From Chelativorans petroleitrophicus (lineage in GTDB: Bacteria; Pseudomonadota; Alphaproteobacteria; Rhizobiales; Rhizobiaceae): a stretch of 64,000 nt of DNA. The stretch spans positions 32,651 through 96,650 of the forward strand of contig NZ_JAODNV010000019.1 of the NCBI RefSeq assembly GCF_025398195.1, in the 5' to 3' direction. The notes beneath the pieces were generated by a model that was not told the DNA's origin, searched no databases, and saw only the letters and a program-made list of their open reading frames with translations. This document shows, in pieces, positions 44,316 through 53,570 of the stretch. How positions within the stretch are numbered: the stretch's first letter is position 1; each line of letters begins with the position of its first letter. The translations under genes and the position numbers were made by a program.

Positions 44316-45800
44316 TTATCGCGATTGCCGCTCAGCCTCTTCCTTTACGGCGCCTGCCATGCCCTTGTGGAGCATCGTTGCGAGGATCTCCGTGACAAGG
44401 CTGGTCCAGCGCTCGTCACCCGTGAGCCTTTCGGGGAAAACACCTGGCAGTGCGAAGAGAGCGCGGGCAATGTCGCCGGCATCGTTCGCGCCAGCTAGCG
44501 CCCCGCGAATGACCTCCTCACGCGGGTCGCGCAAGGTGTAGGGAGCGCCATCGTCGGTGCGACCCAGGGCGTAACGCATCCAGGCGGCGACAGCGAAGGC
44601 GAAGGGGCGGATATCCTGCCCGTTCTCGAGCGCATGACTTGCCGCGCCCAAGATGCGCTGGGGAAGCTTCTCCGTGCCGTCCATAGCTATCTGATAGGTT
44701 TCGTGCGCAATGGCCGGGTTGGCAAAGCGCTTGGCAAGCGCGTTGGCATAGTCAGTAAAATCAATGCCGGGCAGAGGGCTGAGCGTGGCCGCGGCCGCCT
44801 GCATGTAGCGGCGCACGAGCCGGGCGAGGGCGGCATCGGCCATCACATCCCGCACGTATTTGTGCGCCGAGAGAAAGCCTGCATAGGCGAGCATCGAGTG
44901 CGTGCCATTGAGCATTCTGAGCTTCATGGCCTCGTAGGGGGCGACATCCTCCACGAAGATCGCCCCATCCGCCTCCCAGGCGGGGCGCCCGGCAGTGAAA
45001 TGATCCTCGATCACCCACTGCGTAAACGGCTCGGTTTCTATCGCCGCAAGATCGGCAAAGCCCGTGAGCCGCTCCGCCTCGGCCAGCGTGGCCTCCGTGG
45101 CTGCAGGCGTGATGCGGTCTACCATCGTGGCGGGGAAGGCGACATTGTTCTCGATCCAGCCCGCCAAAGCAGGATCGACCCGCCGGGCGAAGTTGAGCAC
45201 GCCCGCGCGTACGAGGCTGCCATTATCCGGCAGATTGTCGCAGCAAAGCACGGTGTAAGGCGCAAGGCCTCTCTCGCGTCGAAGCCTTAAGCCTTCGACC
45301 AGCATGCCGATCACGCCCGCAGGCGCGCGGGGGTTAGCAAGATCGGCGGCGATTGCCGGGTGACCCGTATCGACAGCGCCGCGCGCCCGGTCAATGCCAT
45401 AGGCCTTTTCGGTTACCGTCATGCTGGCGATGCGCGTTTCCGGCGCGGCAAGTGCCGCAAGAGCCGCATCCGGCTCGCGCGCGGCGGCGATCACCCGGCG
45501 GATGCTGCCGACGACGCGGGCCGAGATCCCTTCCTCGCCGCGTATGATAAGCGTGTAGAGACCGTCCTGCGGATTGAGTGCATCGGCGATGTCCGTGCTG
45601 CGCAGGCTTATCCCGTCGATGCGCCAGTCGCCGCCCTTACGGGCAAGGGCCGAGTCGGTGTAGACCGCCTGATGCGCTCGATGGAAAGCGCCGACGCCGA
45701 TATGCACGATGCCTGAGCCGTGGGCTGCTGGATCATAGCCCGGGCAGGCAACCGTTCGGGGAAGACCCGTAAGCTTGCTCAGAGCTAGACGTTCGCTCAT
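44316..45800 (-). CDS. uxuB: fructuronate reductase / mannitol-dehydrogenase family protein
   Basis: A 494-residue NAD-dependent polyol dehydrogenase. The N-terminal Rossmann domain carries IVHIGVGAFHRAHQAVYTDS. The C-terminal domain holds the conserved block with the catalytic Lys and ligands: YEAMKLRMLNGTHSMLAYAG and RFANPAIAHETYQIAMDGTE. The family includes mannitol dehydrogenase and D-mannonate oxidoreductase. It overlaps uxuA (mannonate dehydratase) by 4 bp, and that context picks UxuB, which reduces fructuronate to mannonate. It would work in glucuronate catabolism. Confidence 0.88.
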   Translation of the reverse strand: MSERLALSKLTGLPRTVACPGYDPAAHGSGIVHIGVGAFHRAHQAVYTDSALARKGGDWRIDGISLRSTDIADALNPQDGLYTLIIRGEEGISARVVGSIRRVIAAAREPDAALAALAAPETRIASMTVTEKAYGIDRARGAVDTGHPAIAADLANPRAPAGVIGMLVEGLRLRRERGLAPYTVLCCDNLPDNGSLVRAGVLNFARRVDPALAGWIENNVAFPATMVDRITPAATEATLAEAERLTGFADLAAIETEPFTQWVIEDHFTAGRPAWEADGAIFVEDVAPYEAMKLRMLNGTHSMLAYAGFLSAHKYVRDVMADAALARLVRRYMQAAAATLSPLPGIDFTDYANALAKRFANPAIAHETYQIAMDGTEKLPQRILGAASHALENGQDIRPFAFAVAAWMRYALGRTDDGAPYTLRDPREEVIRGALAGANDAGDIARALFALPGVFPERLTGDERWTSLVTEILATMLHKGMAGAVKEEAERQSR

Positions 45801-47014
45801 TCCGCCAAACCGTATTCAGGATGGGAGAGCGCTGTAATGATGCCGCGCAGCTCCGCAAGCCCCCTCAGCCGCCCGACAGCCGGATAGCCAGGCTGCGCCT
45901 TGCGTTTGAGATCATCCAGAATGTCCTGCCCATGGTCCGGCCGCATGGGAATGGAATGGTCTTCCCTGCCGGCAGCCCTGCGCCGCTCCTCTTCCTTAAG
46001 GATCTCCGCAATCAGCGCCACCATGTCCGTATCGCCGCCGAGATGCTCCGCCTCGTAGAACGAGCCCGCAATGTTCGCCGTTTCGCGCTTGACATTTCGC
46101 AGATGCAGGAAATGCACGCGGCTTCCCAATCTGCGCATCATGCCAGGCAGATCATTGTCGGGTCGGGCCCCGAGCGAGCCGGAGCAAAGCGTGATGCCAT
46201 TGGCAGGCGAATCAACCGCATTCATGATTGTCGCATAGTCGGCTTCGGTGGACATGATGCGGGGCAGCCCAAGGAGCTGGAACGGCGGGTCATCGGGGTG
46301 GCAGCACAGCCGGATGCCAACTTCCTCCGCGGTCGGCACCACCTCTTCAAGAAAAGCGATGAAATGATTACGCAGCTGCTCGGGCGAAGTGGCGCCATAT
46401 TCTTCCAGATGCGCCCGCAGATCGTCCATGGTGAGATGTTCGGCCGCGCCCGGCAGACCGAAGGCGATGTTGCGAGCGAGCTCGTTCTTCCGCGTGGCAT
46501 CCATTTCCGCGAGGCGGCGGTTCGCCTCCTCGACGATCTCCGGCGGGAAATCCTCGCTCGCACCCGGACGTTTCAGGATGCCGATGTCGAAGGCAGCGAA
46601 ATCGACAAGATCAAAGCGCATGCAGGTGCCGCCATGCGGCAGCCGCCAGGCAAGATCGGTCCGTGTCCAGTCGAGCACCGGCATGAAATTGTAGCAGACC
46701 ACTTTGATGCCTGCCGCAGCGAGATTCCTCAGGCTGGTGCGATAGTTGGCGATGTGCTCCCGCCAGTCGTTTTTCTGCTTCTTGATGTCCTCGGAAACCG
46801 GCAGGCTTTCGACCACCTCCCAGGCCAGGCCGGAGGGCTGGCCATTGGCTGCGGTTGCCACCTCGCGCTGCCGCTTCTCGATTTCCTCAGGCGTCCAGAC
46901 GGCTCCGCTCGGCACATGATGAAGCGCGGAGACCACGCCTTCCGCGCCTGCCTGCCGGATGTCATCGATTGAGACAAGGTCCTGAGGGCCGAACCAGCGC
47001 CATGTCTGCCTCAT
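45797..47014 (-). CDS. uxuA: mannonate dehydratase
   Basis: A 405-residue metal-dependent enzyme converting D-mannonate to 2-keto-3-deoxygluconate. It begins MRQTWRWFGPQDLVSIDDIR and keeps family landmarks: VVSALHHVPSGAVW, VVCYNFMPVLDWTRTDL, GIRLCCHPDDPPFQLLGLPR with the conserved Cys/His, GITLCSGSLGARPDNDL and VHFLHLRNVKRE. ATG 47014 has GGGAGAG upstream. Its stop overlaps uxuB. Two CTAGTATT direct repeats upstream (47110-47125) may belong to its control region. Confidence 0.94.
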   Translation of the reverse strand: MRQTWRWFGPQDLVSIDDIRQAGAEGVVSALHHVPSGAVWTPEEIEKRQREVATAANGQPSGLAWEVVESLPVSEDIKKQKNDWREHIANYRTSLRNLAAAGIKVVCYNFMPVLDWTRTDLAWRLPHGGTCMRFDLVDFAAFDIGILKRPGASEDFPPEIVEEANRRLAEMDATRKNELARNIAFGLPGAAEHLTMDDLRAHLEEYGATSPEQLRNHFIAFLEEVVPTAEEVGIRLCCHPDDPPFQLLGLPRIMSTEADYATIMNAVDSPANGITLCSGSLGARPDNDLPGMMRRLGSRVHFLHLRNVKRETANIAGSFYEAEHLGGDTDMVALIAEILKEEERRRAAGREDHSIPMRPDHGQDILDDLKRKAQPGYPAVGRLRGLAELRGIITALSHPEYGLAE

Positions 47015-47109
47015 CGCTCTCCCTTCCGCATCTACGTCCGGCCGCTTTTGCCGCTTTCCGGCCGGCACCAACGATTTCAGGATCGTGTAGCAGGAGTGCC
47101 ATCGCAAAG

Positions 47110-47125
47110 CTAGTATTCTAGTATT
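47110..47125. repeat. tandem CTAGTATT repeat upstream of uxuA
   Basis: Two adjacent copies of CTAGTATT lie about 100 bp upstream of the uxuA start codon. The arms CTAG/CTAG are also self-complementary. AT-rich direct repeats like this in a GC-rich genome, near an operon, are candidates for a regulator site. No regulator is identified. Confidence 0.35.
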
Positions 47126-47295
47126 CCGGCCAAGGAAATGCGGCCCCGGCGGCGCATTCTGCCTCATCACGTCGAGCAGGCCAATGGGATGCCGCGCCCA
47201 TATGATGGCTGAAGAACGCCCACCTTTTAGAACCCGCAGAGCAGGGTGTAAGCAGCCCCGCTGACAAGCGGCCTGACGCACAGTAAGGTCCCGAC

Positions 47296-48090
47296 ATGAA
47301 TGAGACCATCCTGTCCGATGAAGAGCTGGAGCGCTATGCGCGCCACATCGTACTGCCGGAGATTGGCGGCGCGGGCCAGCAGAAGCTGAAGCGCGCGCGG
47401 GTGCTGGTGCTGGGGGCTGGCGGGCTCGGCGCGCCGGTGCTGCACTATCTTGCCGCTGCCGGTGTCGGCACGCTCGGCATCGTCGATGACGATGTGGTGA
47501 GCCTGTCCAATCTCCAGCGACAGGTGATCCATGCCACGGATGCGGTAGGAATGATGAAAGCCGAGAGCGCCCGGGAGGCAATCCGCCGGCTCAACCCGCA
47601 TGTGACGGTCGAGATGCATATTCTGCGCCTCGATGCCGGAAACGCCGGGCCGCTTATCGCGCGATACGATATCGTCGTCGATGGCTCGGACAATTTCGCA
47701 ACGCGATACGTATTGGCCGATGCCTGCGCGGAACAGAAAGTTCCGCTCGTGACGGCGGCGGTGGGCCGCTTCGACGGATCACTGACGGTGCTGAAGCCGT
47801 ATGAGCTTGGGCCGACGGGCGCGCCGCTCCCGTCCTATCGCGACCTGTTCCCCGAGGCTCCTCCGTCGGGAGTCGTTCCAACTTGTGCGGAGGCGGGCAT
47901 TGTCGGCGCGCTGACCGGTGTCATGGGCAGCCTGCAGGCGATGGAGGTCATCAAGCTGATTACCGGCGTGGGCGAGCCACTGGTCGGACGGCTACTGCTT
48001 TATGACGCGCTTTCGGCCCGCTTCGAGATCATGCGCTACGGCACCCGGACGCCCGCCGGGCAGGCCGCGCCTTCCGGCGCGAACAGCTGA
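47296..48090 (+). CDS. moeB: ThiF/MoeB-family adenylyltransferase (E1-like)
   Basis: A 264-residue E1-like enzyme. It starts MNETILSDEELERYARHIVL (the MoeB/ThiF opening) with the ATP-binding VLGAGGLGAPVLHYLAAAGV and the Asp/Arg network in VDDDVVSLSNLQRQVIHATD. The catalytic Cys is probably in PTCAEAGIVGALTG. The second CxxC zinc pair seen in E. coli MoeB is absent, as in many alphaproteobacterial members. No rhodanese domain is fused. It would adenylate the MoaD or ThiS C-terminus for molybdopterin or thiamine synthesis. A 281-bp gap separates it from divergent uxuA. Confidence 0.9.
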   Translation: MNETILSDEELERYARHIVLPEIGGAGQQKLKRARVLVLGAGGLGAPVLHYLAAAGVGTLGIVDDDVVSLSNLQRQVIHATDAVGMMKAESAREAIRRLNPHVTVEMHILRLDAGNAGPLIARYDIVVDGSDNFATRYVLADACAEQKVPLVTAAVGRFDGSLTVLKPYELGPTGAPLPSYRDLFPEAPPSGVVPTCAEAGIVGALTGVMGSLQAMEVIKLITGVGEPLVGRLLLYDALSARFEIMRYGTRTPAGQAAPSGANS

Positions 48091-48124
48091 TGCACGCACG
48101 GATCTCCGGGCGCGGAAGGCGCGT

Positions 48125-50134
48125 CTACGCCATCCGGGAGAGCGGAGACGGGCGCGCGGACGGCTGTGTGCGTAGCTGCGTATCAGCAACCGTCTTTTTA
48201 ATCGGCCTGCTCGGCCGGTGCGGCGTCTTTTCCCAAGCATGCGGGCAGCGGTAAAGCTGCCAGAGCGCGCGCCAGGCCGCTGCCGACAACAGCATCCAGT
48301 AGGCCGGCGTCCAAAGCACGAGCTTCCAGAGACCCCGCCGCTCTGTCGCGGGCAATGTGCACCAGCCCAGCGCCAGAAAAGCTCCGTGGCCGAACACAAT
48401 GTTGACCATATCGAGCAGGAGGAGTGCCAGATTGGGCGGAGTGGGGAGATACCCCAAAAGAAGCCGTGCGATGACCCAGAGGATCGTCAGGCCGAAAACC
48501 GAATAGGCAAGCGCCGAGATCAGCATTCCGGCGGTCAAAACCTGGGTCACCACAAATGAGGCGAGCCCGAGATCGCGATAAAGCTGCCGCGCGTTGCGCA
48601 TGTGGACGAGCCAGGTTTGAGCCCAACCCTTGAACCACCGTGTGCGCTGCGGCAGCCATATCCGGGCCGAGGTCGGCGCATCCTCATAGGTCGGATAGTC
48701 GATGGTGCCGGTGCGGTAGCCGAGCCGCGCAAGCCTGAGGCCCAGATCGGCGTCCTCGGTCACGTTGCACGGATCCCAGCCTCCGACTTCCTCCAGCACC
48801 GCGCGGCGGAAATGGTTGGACGTGCCGCCGAGCGGCAAGACAAGGTGGCGGCGGGCGAGCCAAGGCAGTATGCCTTTAAACAGAGCTGAATACTCGAAGC
48901 CGAACATCGCCGAGATCCAGCTCTCGTGCCTATTTGAGATGACAAGCGGCGCCTGCAGGCAGGCCAGCTTCTCGTCACCTTCGCGGAACCGCTCCCACGC
49001 TTCCACGAGCTGAAAGGGATGGGGTCTGTCCTCCGCGTCATAGAGCACGAGGAATTCTCCGGTCGACATGGGCAGCGCGTAGGATAATGCCTTGGGCTTG
49101 GTGCGCGGGCCGCCCGGCGGCACCTCGATGACGTCGATATAGGAGCGCAGCTCCTGTGACCGGATCGCGGTGAGCGTTTCCTTGTCATCGCTCTCGCAGA
49201 CCAGCTTGATTTCCAGCTTGCTGCGTGGCCAGACGAGCCTCCCCAAGGCGACGAGCAGGTCCGGCACGACCTCGGCCTCCTTGTAGAGGGCCACGAGAAC
49301 CGTATAGACCGGCATCTCTTCAGTGCGCACGGCCTTGGTGAGCGCCGGCCGAGGTGTCTCACGCACACTATGGCCGACGACCATACGAAGCGTGACGCAA
49401 CCCAGAAACAGTATCGAAAGGGCACCATGCAGCGCCAGCAGCGAGGTCATTGGCGCCATGAGCAGGCCTGTGATCAGAAGAACGGTGAAGGCGCCAAGCG
49501 CCACTCCCTGCCAGGCATTGAGGACGAAACGGGCCGAAAGGTGCGGCATTGCCTCGAACAGCCCATTTACGGCGGTGCGCAGCAGGGGTTCCCGAGCCCG
49601 CAGCTGGACCGCCCTGCGCAGTTCCGACGGCGGCACCATCCGGATATGCTTCGCCACACGGTCGTGACGCTGCAGAAAGCGTCGCATCGCCGGGATGTCC
49701 AGCCGGTCCGGCGCGATCAAAAGCACGGTTTGCGCCCCATCCGCGGCGACGGCTTTCAGCACGCCCCCCGGGCGGCGCAAAGCCTCCATACAATGGCGCT
49801 CCGGCATGAAAAGACTTTCAGGCCGGACCTTGGCCATGAATTCGATGCCCAGGTGTTCAGCAAGCGTGCGAAAGAGCTCCCGCTCTTCCACGAGCCCTGA
49901 TGCCATCAGCTCGACCTGAAACGGCACGCCGGCCAGCTTGGCTCGCAACTCCACGGCATGTACATCCCGCTCGGCCACTCCGAGTTGCGTAAGAATAGGC
50001 TGCCAATCGGTAACGTTGGACGGAGCGTAACCGTGGCTGTCCATTGCTTGAGGCGCATTGCGAGAGTGATCGCGCGCAGCGTTCGACACACCCGCACCGC
50101 CCATTGTAAACGGGTTGGGAGACATGATCTTCAT
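48125..50134 (-). CDS. membrane glycosyltransferase (GT2) with an N-terminal GspE/MshE-N-like domain
   Basis: A 669-residue protein. Residues about 40-150 resemble the N-terminal domain of type II secretion/MshE ATPases (LGVAERDVHAVELRAKLAGV, MASGLVEERELFRTLAEHLG). Two membrane segments follow, then a GT2 catalytic domain with YTVLVALYKEAEVVPDLLVA, the DxD-like VLYDAEDRPHPF, NVTEDADLGLRLARLG and the processive QRTRWFKGW. The C-terminus has about five more helices. The layout suits a processive polysaccharide synthase of the cellulose-synthase class. MshE-N-type domains can bind c-di-GMP, so allosteric control is possible; the nearest diguanylate cyclase is 6 kb away. ATG 50134 is the best start, after a region free of a signal peptide. 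Confidence 0.85.
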   Translation of the reverse strand: MKIMSPNPFTMGGAGVSNAARDHSRNAPQAMDSHGYAPSNVTDWQPILTQLGVAERDVHAVELRAKLAGVPFQVELMASGLVEERELFRTLAEHLGIEFMAKVRPESLFMPERHCMEALRRPGGVLKAVAADGAQTVLLIAPDRLDIPAMRRFLQRHDRVAKHIRMVPPSELRRAVQLRAREPLLRTAVNGLFEAMPHLSARFVLNAWQGVALGAFTVLLITGLLMAPMTSLLALHGALSILFLGCVTLRMVVGHSVRETPRPALTKAVRTEEMPVYTVLVALYKEAEVVPDLLVALGRLVWPRSKLEIKLVCESDDKETLTAIRSQELRSYIDVIEVPPGGPRTKPKALSYALPMSTGEFLVLYDAEDRPHPFQLVEAWERFREGDEKLACLQAPLVISNRHESWISAMFGFEYSALFKGILPWLARRHLVLPLGGTSNHFRRAVLEEVGGWDPCNVTEDADLGLRLARLGYRTGTIDYPTYEDAPTSARIWLPQRTRWFKGWAQTWLVHMRNARQLYRDLGLASFVVTQVLTAGMLISALAYSVFGLTILWVIARLLLGYLPTPPNLALLLLDMVNIVFGHGAFLALGWCTLPATERRGLWKLVLWTPAYWMLLSAAAWRALWQLYRCPHAWEKTPHRPSRPIKKTVADTQLRTQPSARPSPLSRMA

Positions 50135-50456
50135 ACGGTGCTGAAACGGCGGAGAATAGACCGCCTTAGGAAGTGGTCGGAACGAACAGGAATGTTCCGC
50201 TATAAGTGGTATGGATATACCCGCTGATTTCGAAGTTACTTGTGCACCGGAACAATCGCCGGTGGCTAGTGGCTCCCCTTGGCATTCGCCAGCCCCCCAA
50301 ATCAATTACCGGCGGGTCCCATCCTCACAGACCCCACGGCCCATCTTGATAGACTATCTCGAAGACGTCAATGCCTGGTTGCAAACGAAATCGATTGCAA
50401 TCGTTTCCTGCTTCGTGCAGCGGCGTTATAGGATTGATTCAGGGGAGATCAGAGCG
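50135..50456. promoter_or_regulatory. divergent intergenic region with several dyads
   Basis: This 322-bp gap between the glycosyltransferase and the binding-protein gene carries three dyads: CGGAAC/GTTCCG at 50178-50199, GGTAT/ATACC at 50208-50221, and CGATTGCAATCG at 50392-50403. No gene is evident. Confidence 0.4.
50392..50403. promoter_or_regulatory. CGATTGCAATCG palindrome upstream of the binding-protein gene
   Basis: A perfect 12-bp palindrome about 54 bp before ATG 50457, in TTGCAAACGAAATCGATTGC context, which also has a TTGCAA half. The position is right for an operator. The binding factor is unknown; the shape is close to LacI-type sites but the centre is GC rather than CG. Confidence 0.4.
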
Positions 50457-51290
50457 ATGCGTCCATTGGCCGCGATCCTGGCAAGCTTCATTCTGGCCGC
50501 GGTAGCGAGTGGCGCCAGCCGGGCGCAGACCGTGCCCGATTACTGGGACGAAAGGCAGGGGGTCGCAAAGGCCGAACTTGAGATTGCACGCCTGCGGTTT
50601 CTTACGACGACGGATTTCTTTCCTTTCAGCTTTCTCGATGCGCAAGGCCGGCTGAGCGGGTTTCACCTGGATCTGGCGCGCGCCATCTGCATCGAGCTTG
50701 ATCTTCTCGACCGCTGCCAAATTCAGGCGCTTCCCTTCGATGAACTCGAGGCCGCTCTTGACGAGGGGGAGGGGGAAGCTCTGATTGCCGGCCTTTCAAT
50801 CACGAGGCGAACGCGGGTGACACTTTTGTTTTCGCGTCCCTATCTTCGCTTTCCAGCGCGCTTCGTGGCCCGAAGGTCGGCGGGTTTCGCCGAACCCATT
50901 TATGAACAACTTGCCGGCCGGCGGATCGGCGTCATGGCGGATACGGCCCATGAAGCCATGCTGCGCGACTTCTTCCCGCAAATGCGCCCGGTGACCTATT
51001 CCGACCGCGAGCGGCTGCTTGAGGATGTGGCCGACGGTACGATCGACGCGGTTTTCGGCGACGGCATGCAGCTTTCGTTCTGGCTGGCGGGGGAAGAAGG
51101 CCGGCACTGCTGTGCCTTTACGGGCGGGCCTTATTTCGCGCCGGAATATCTGGGCCAAGGGCTAGCTGTCGCTGTGCGGCATGACTTGCCCGATCTCGTC
51201 ACCGCCATTGACTATGCGCTGCAGGAGATCGAGGCAAAGGGAATCTTTGCGGAACTCTATCTGCGCTATTTCCCCGTCGGATTTCACTGA
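50457..51290 (+). CDS. family 3 solute-binding protein (amino-acid type), orphan
   Basis: A 277-residue secreted binding protein of the amino-acid/quinate type. A signal peptide (MRPLAAILASFILAAVASGA) is followed by LRFLTTTDFFPFSFLDAQGR and LSGFHLDLARAICIELDLLD, the usual family 3 opening. ALIAGLSITRRTRVTLLFSR and the second lobe GRRIGVMADTAHEAMLRDFF follow. AGGGGAG 9 nt upstream supports ATG 50457. There is no permease or ATPase beside it, so it is an orphan component or a sensor-type binding protein. Confidence 0.87.
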   Translation: MRPLAAILASFILAAVASGASRAQTVPDYWDERQGVAKAELEIARLRFLTTTDFFPFSFLDAQGRLSGFHLDLARAICIELDLLDRCQIQALPFDELEAALDEGEGEALIAGLSITRRTRVTLLFSRPYLRFPARFVARRSAGFAEPIYEQLAGRRIGVMADTAHEAMLRDFFPQMRPVTYSDRERLLEDVADGTIDAVFGDGMQLSFWLAGEEGRHCCAFTGGPYFAPEYLGQGLAVAVRHDLPDLVTAIDYALQEIEAKGIFAELYLRYFPVGFH

Positions 51291-52348
51291 CCGAAGGGAT
51301 ATTCCCGCTAGGTGAGCAGAAACCGCCCGCAGTTAGCGTAGTTAGCCTAAGAGGCTGATTCTAAGAGGTCAAATGGTGGACCTAAATCAGGTAATATCGA
51401 ACCGGTTTGACGAGCTATGTGAGGAGCTGAAGCGATGGGGAGACGTTCTCGAAGCGCTTTCGGCTGGGGGTGCCAGTAACGAGCCTCACCGAGCCGAGCC
51501 CCAAACCTAGCGCGAAGATTCTTTCACAGCGGCGCACGGCGTGTTCGCGCCGCGGCATCCAGCTCAAGCTGCTCGTTCCCTCTCCTGAAACGCGACTCGG
51601 GCGTTTCCCGCCGATGATGTGAGCCGGTGAGCCACTTCGAGAAGGGCGCTAGCTAAGCCTGCGAGAACGATCTCAGGTTTCGGTCCACGAAGTACCACGC
51701 AACAGCACTAACGGGCCACCGCTTGCCGGATCGCTGATCCGACTGTGTTGCTCCGCCCCTCTGCCTGGAAATGCGATGGCCAGAAGTCTTAGCCCCAGCG
51801 TGGTTGCCGAGCCCCGATGGTTTCACGCATTACAAGGGCGTCGGGCTAGACATAGGTAACGCCGCCTCGGGGTCTCCGTCATCGGTTAGACCCACGCTGC
51901 GCTATTTCGGATAGCAGCCACCAAATACGCCGTGTAGTCCTAGTGCTGACGATCTGGACACCTTGGCACTGTACGGCTGACGCGAATGTCCATTGGGCTC
52001 TTGAGTTCGTCCTACGACGCATAGATCGCGATCACTCCCCACCTCTTCAGTCGAGCCAGTTCCGGCCCCCTGAGGCAACGCTCATAACGCCAAATGTTCT
52101 CCAAGAGCGGTTGTTCGCCGGAGATTTCTGCCCGGATTCCTACGAATCCTAATCTTGGATGTCTCGAAGGTCGGGAGCGACGGATTCAATCTTCTGGTTG
52201 TAGGATTCGCGATGCCATTTCGACGTACCGCACCGATGAATCCTATCGGATGGGGCAAAGGATTGATATTTTATCTCAATTAATAGAATTCACCCTTGAT
52301 CTTGCCCTTTCCCTCAAAGCCTGCGTCGCGTGCCAGGAGAGCCTGGTC
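51291..52348. other. 1.06-kb region with almost no coding signal, left of the IS3 element
   Basis: No long credible frame was found on either strand. Stop codons are scattered in all frames, and the base composition is lower in GC than its neighbours (notably 52140-52300, with ATTTTATCTCAATTAATAG). Candidate remnants are the 45-codon frame at 51373 and a short plus-strand frame (52252-52348, MGQRIDILSQLIEFTLDLAL) that runs into the IS3 end and is cut off there. It marks the left edge of the accessory part of the window. Confidence 0.6.
51373..51510 (+). CDS. possible 45-residue small protein
   Basis: ATG 51373 has AGAGG 6 nt upstream and opens MVDLNQVISNRFDELCEELK, ending SNEPHRAEPQT. The first 33 residues form one amphipathic helix by inspection, and the base pattern looks coding. 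It stands in an otherwise empty stretch, so it is either a true small gene or a remnant. No family recognised. Confidence 0.35.
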   Translation: MVDLNQVISNRFDELCEELKRWGDVLEALSAGGASNEPHRAEPQT

Positions 52349-52407
52349 TGCCCCCTGAAAAGTGGTCCTCCCTGAAGTAGGCTATTGAGCCGTAGGAGGA
52401 CGTTGGA

Positions 52408-52707
52408 ATGCCCCAGAAGAAGCATAGACCTGAAGAGATCGTGGTGAAGCTGCGCCAGGTCGACGTGTTGTTGTCGCAAGGCCGATCCGTCGGAGAAGCG
52501 GTTCGCTCGATCGGCGTGACGCAGTTTACGTATTACCGGTGGTGCAAGGAGTTCGGTGGACTGAAGGGTGACCAGTTAGAGCGCCTGAAAGAGCTTGAGA
52601 AAGAGAATGACCGGCTGCGCAAGGCGGTGTCGGACCTGACACTCGAGAAGCTGATCTTGAAAGAGGCTGCCTCGGGACCCGAAGGGCAGCGAATGCAAAA
52701 CTTCTGA
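52408..52707 (+). CDS. IS3-family transposase OrfA
   Basis: A 99-residue helix-turn-helix protein starting MPQKKHRPEEIVVKLRQVDV. The HTH is GRSVGEAVRSIGVTQFTYYR, and the tail is a leucine-zipper-like ELEKENDRLRKAVSDLTLEK. It is typical of IS407-group OrfA, which binds the IS ends. It appears complete. Confidence 0.9.
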   Translation: MPQKKHRPEEIVVKLRQVDVLLSQGRSVGEAVRSIGVTQFTYYRWCKEFGGLKGDQLERLKELEKENDRLRKAVSDLTLEKLILKEAASGPEGQRMQNF

Positions 52708-53353
52708 GCCCCGCTCGCCGCCGCCGTTGCGTTGACCATGTCGTGGCGAAGTTCTCCGTGTCGGAGCGCTTTGCCTGCAAGGTACTGGGCCAACACCGCT
52801 CGACGCAGCGCAAGAAGCCGCACGACCGAGCCGATGAGGATGCGTTGACGGCCGATATTATCCGGCTTGCTTCCCGATATGGGCGCGCTACGGCTACCGC
52901 AGGATCGCGGCGATGCTGCGGTCCGAGGGCTGGACGGTGAACGCCAAGCGTGTCGAACGGATCTGGCGGCGGGAGGGGCTCAAGGTTCCCCACAAGCAAC
53001 CGAAGAGGGGTCGCCTCTGGCTGAAGGACGGATTGTGCGTCCGGCTGCGGCCCGACCACCCTAACCATGTCTGGTCCTATGACTTCGTCGAGGGTCGGAC
53101 CTACGATGGCAGGAGATTCTGCATGCTCAACATCATCGACGAGTTCACCAGGGAATGCCTTGCAATCCGCATCAATCGCAAGCTCAACTCGACCGACGTC
53201 ATCGACGCCCTGTCGGACCTGTTCATCCTGTGTGGTGTGCCCGGCCATGTCCGTTCCGACAACGGCCCGGAGTTCATCGCCAAGGCTGTACCGAGGCCGT
53301 CATCTGGCCTGCGCCAGCAAGCGGAGCAGCACCGTCATCTGCCCAGGCAATAG
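52708..53353 (+). pseudogene. IS3-family transposase OrfB, frameshifted and truncated
   Basis: OrfB sequence runs in one frame to about 52885 (SRYGR), then continues in another as YGYRRIAAMLRSEGW because of a two-base gain. The first two residues of the DDE triad region are recognisable in HPNHVWSYDFVEGRTYDGRR and CGVPGHVRSDNGPEFIAKAV. After that the sequence leaves the family: the C-terminal third with the last Glu is missing. The element cannot move by itself. Confidence 0.85.
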
Positions 53354-53570
53354 CCCCAAAGCCGATCATGCACTATGATTGAAACCGGACCACCCTATGG
53401 GGTCAAGCCACGGGGTGGGCGGCAGGAGTCCAGAGGGGTAGCGCCCCTTGGGCCAGGCCGCGCCACGCGACCACACAGCGTTCATTCACACTTGAGGGGC
53501 GACCTGGGCGGCTTCCAGGCGCTTGACAGCCATCACGAAGTCCAAGCGCGCTTGCGGTTTCGCTTTGCGC

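Larger units (their letters stand above)
52349..53405 (+). mobile_element. degenerate IS3-family element (IS407-like)
   Basis: Imperfect ends are visible: TGCCCCCTGAAAAGTGGTCC from 52349, and on the minus strand TGACCCCATAGGGTGGTCC ending at 53405. Between them are OrfA intact and OrfB frameshifted and short. The span of 1,057 bp is about 200 bp less than expected, the missing part being OrfB's C-terminus. No target duplication is evident. It is probably non-functional. Confidence 0.8.

Noticed and set aside
52094..52375. Plus-strand frame of 93 codons left of the IS3 element
   Set aside because: Most of it lacks coding character and it ends within the IS end. At best the last 30 codons are a gene remnant cut by the insertion.
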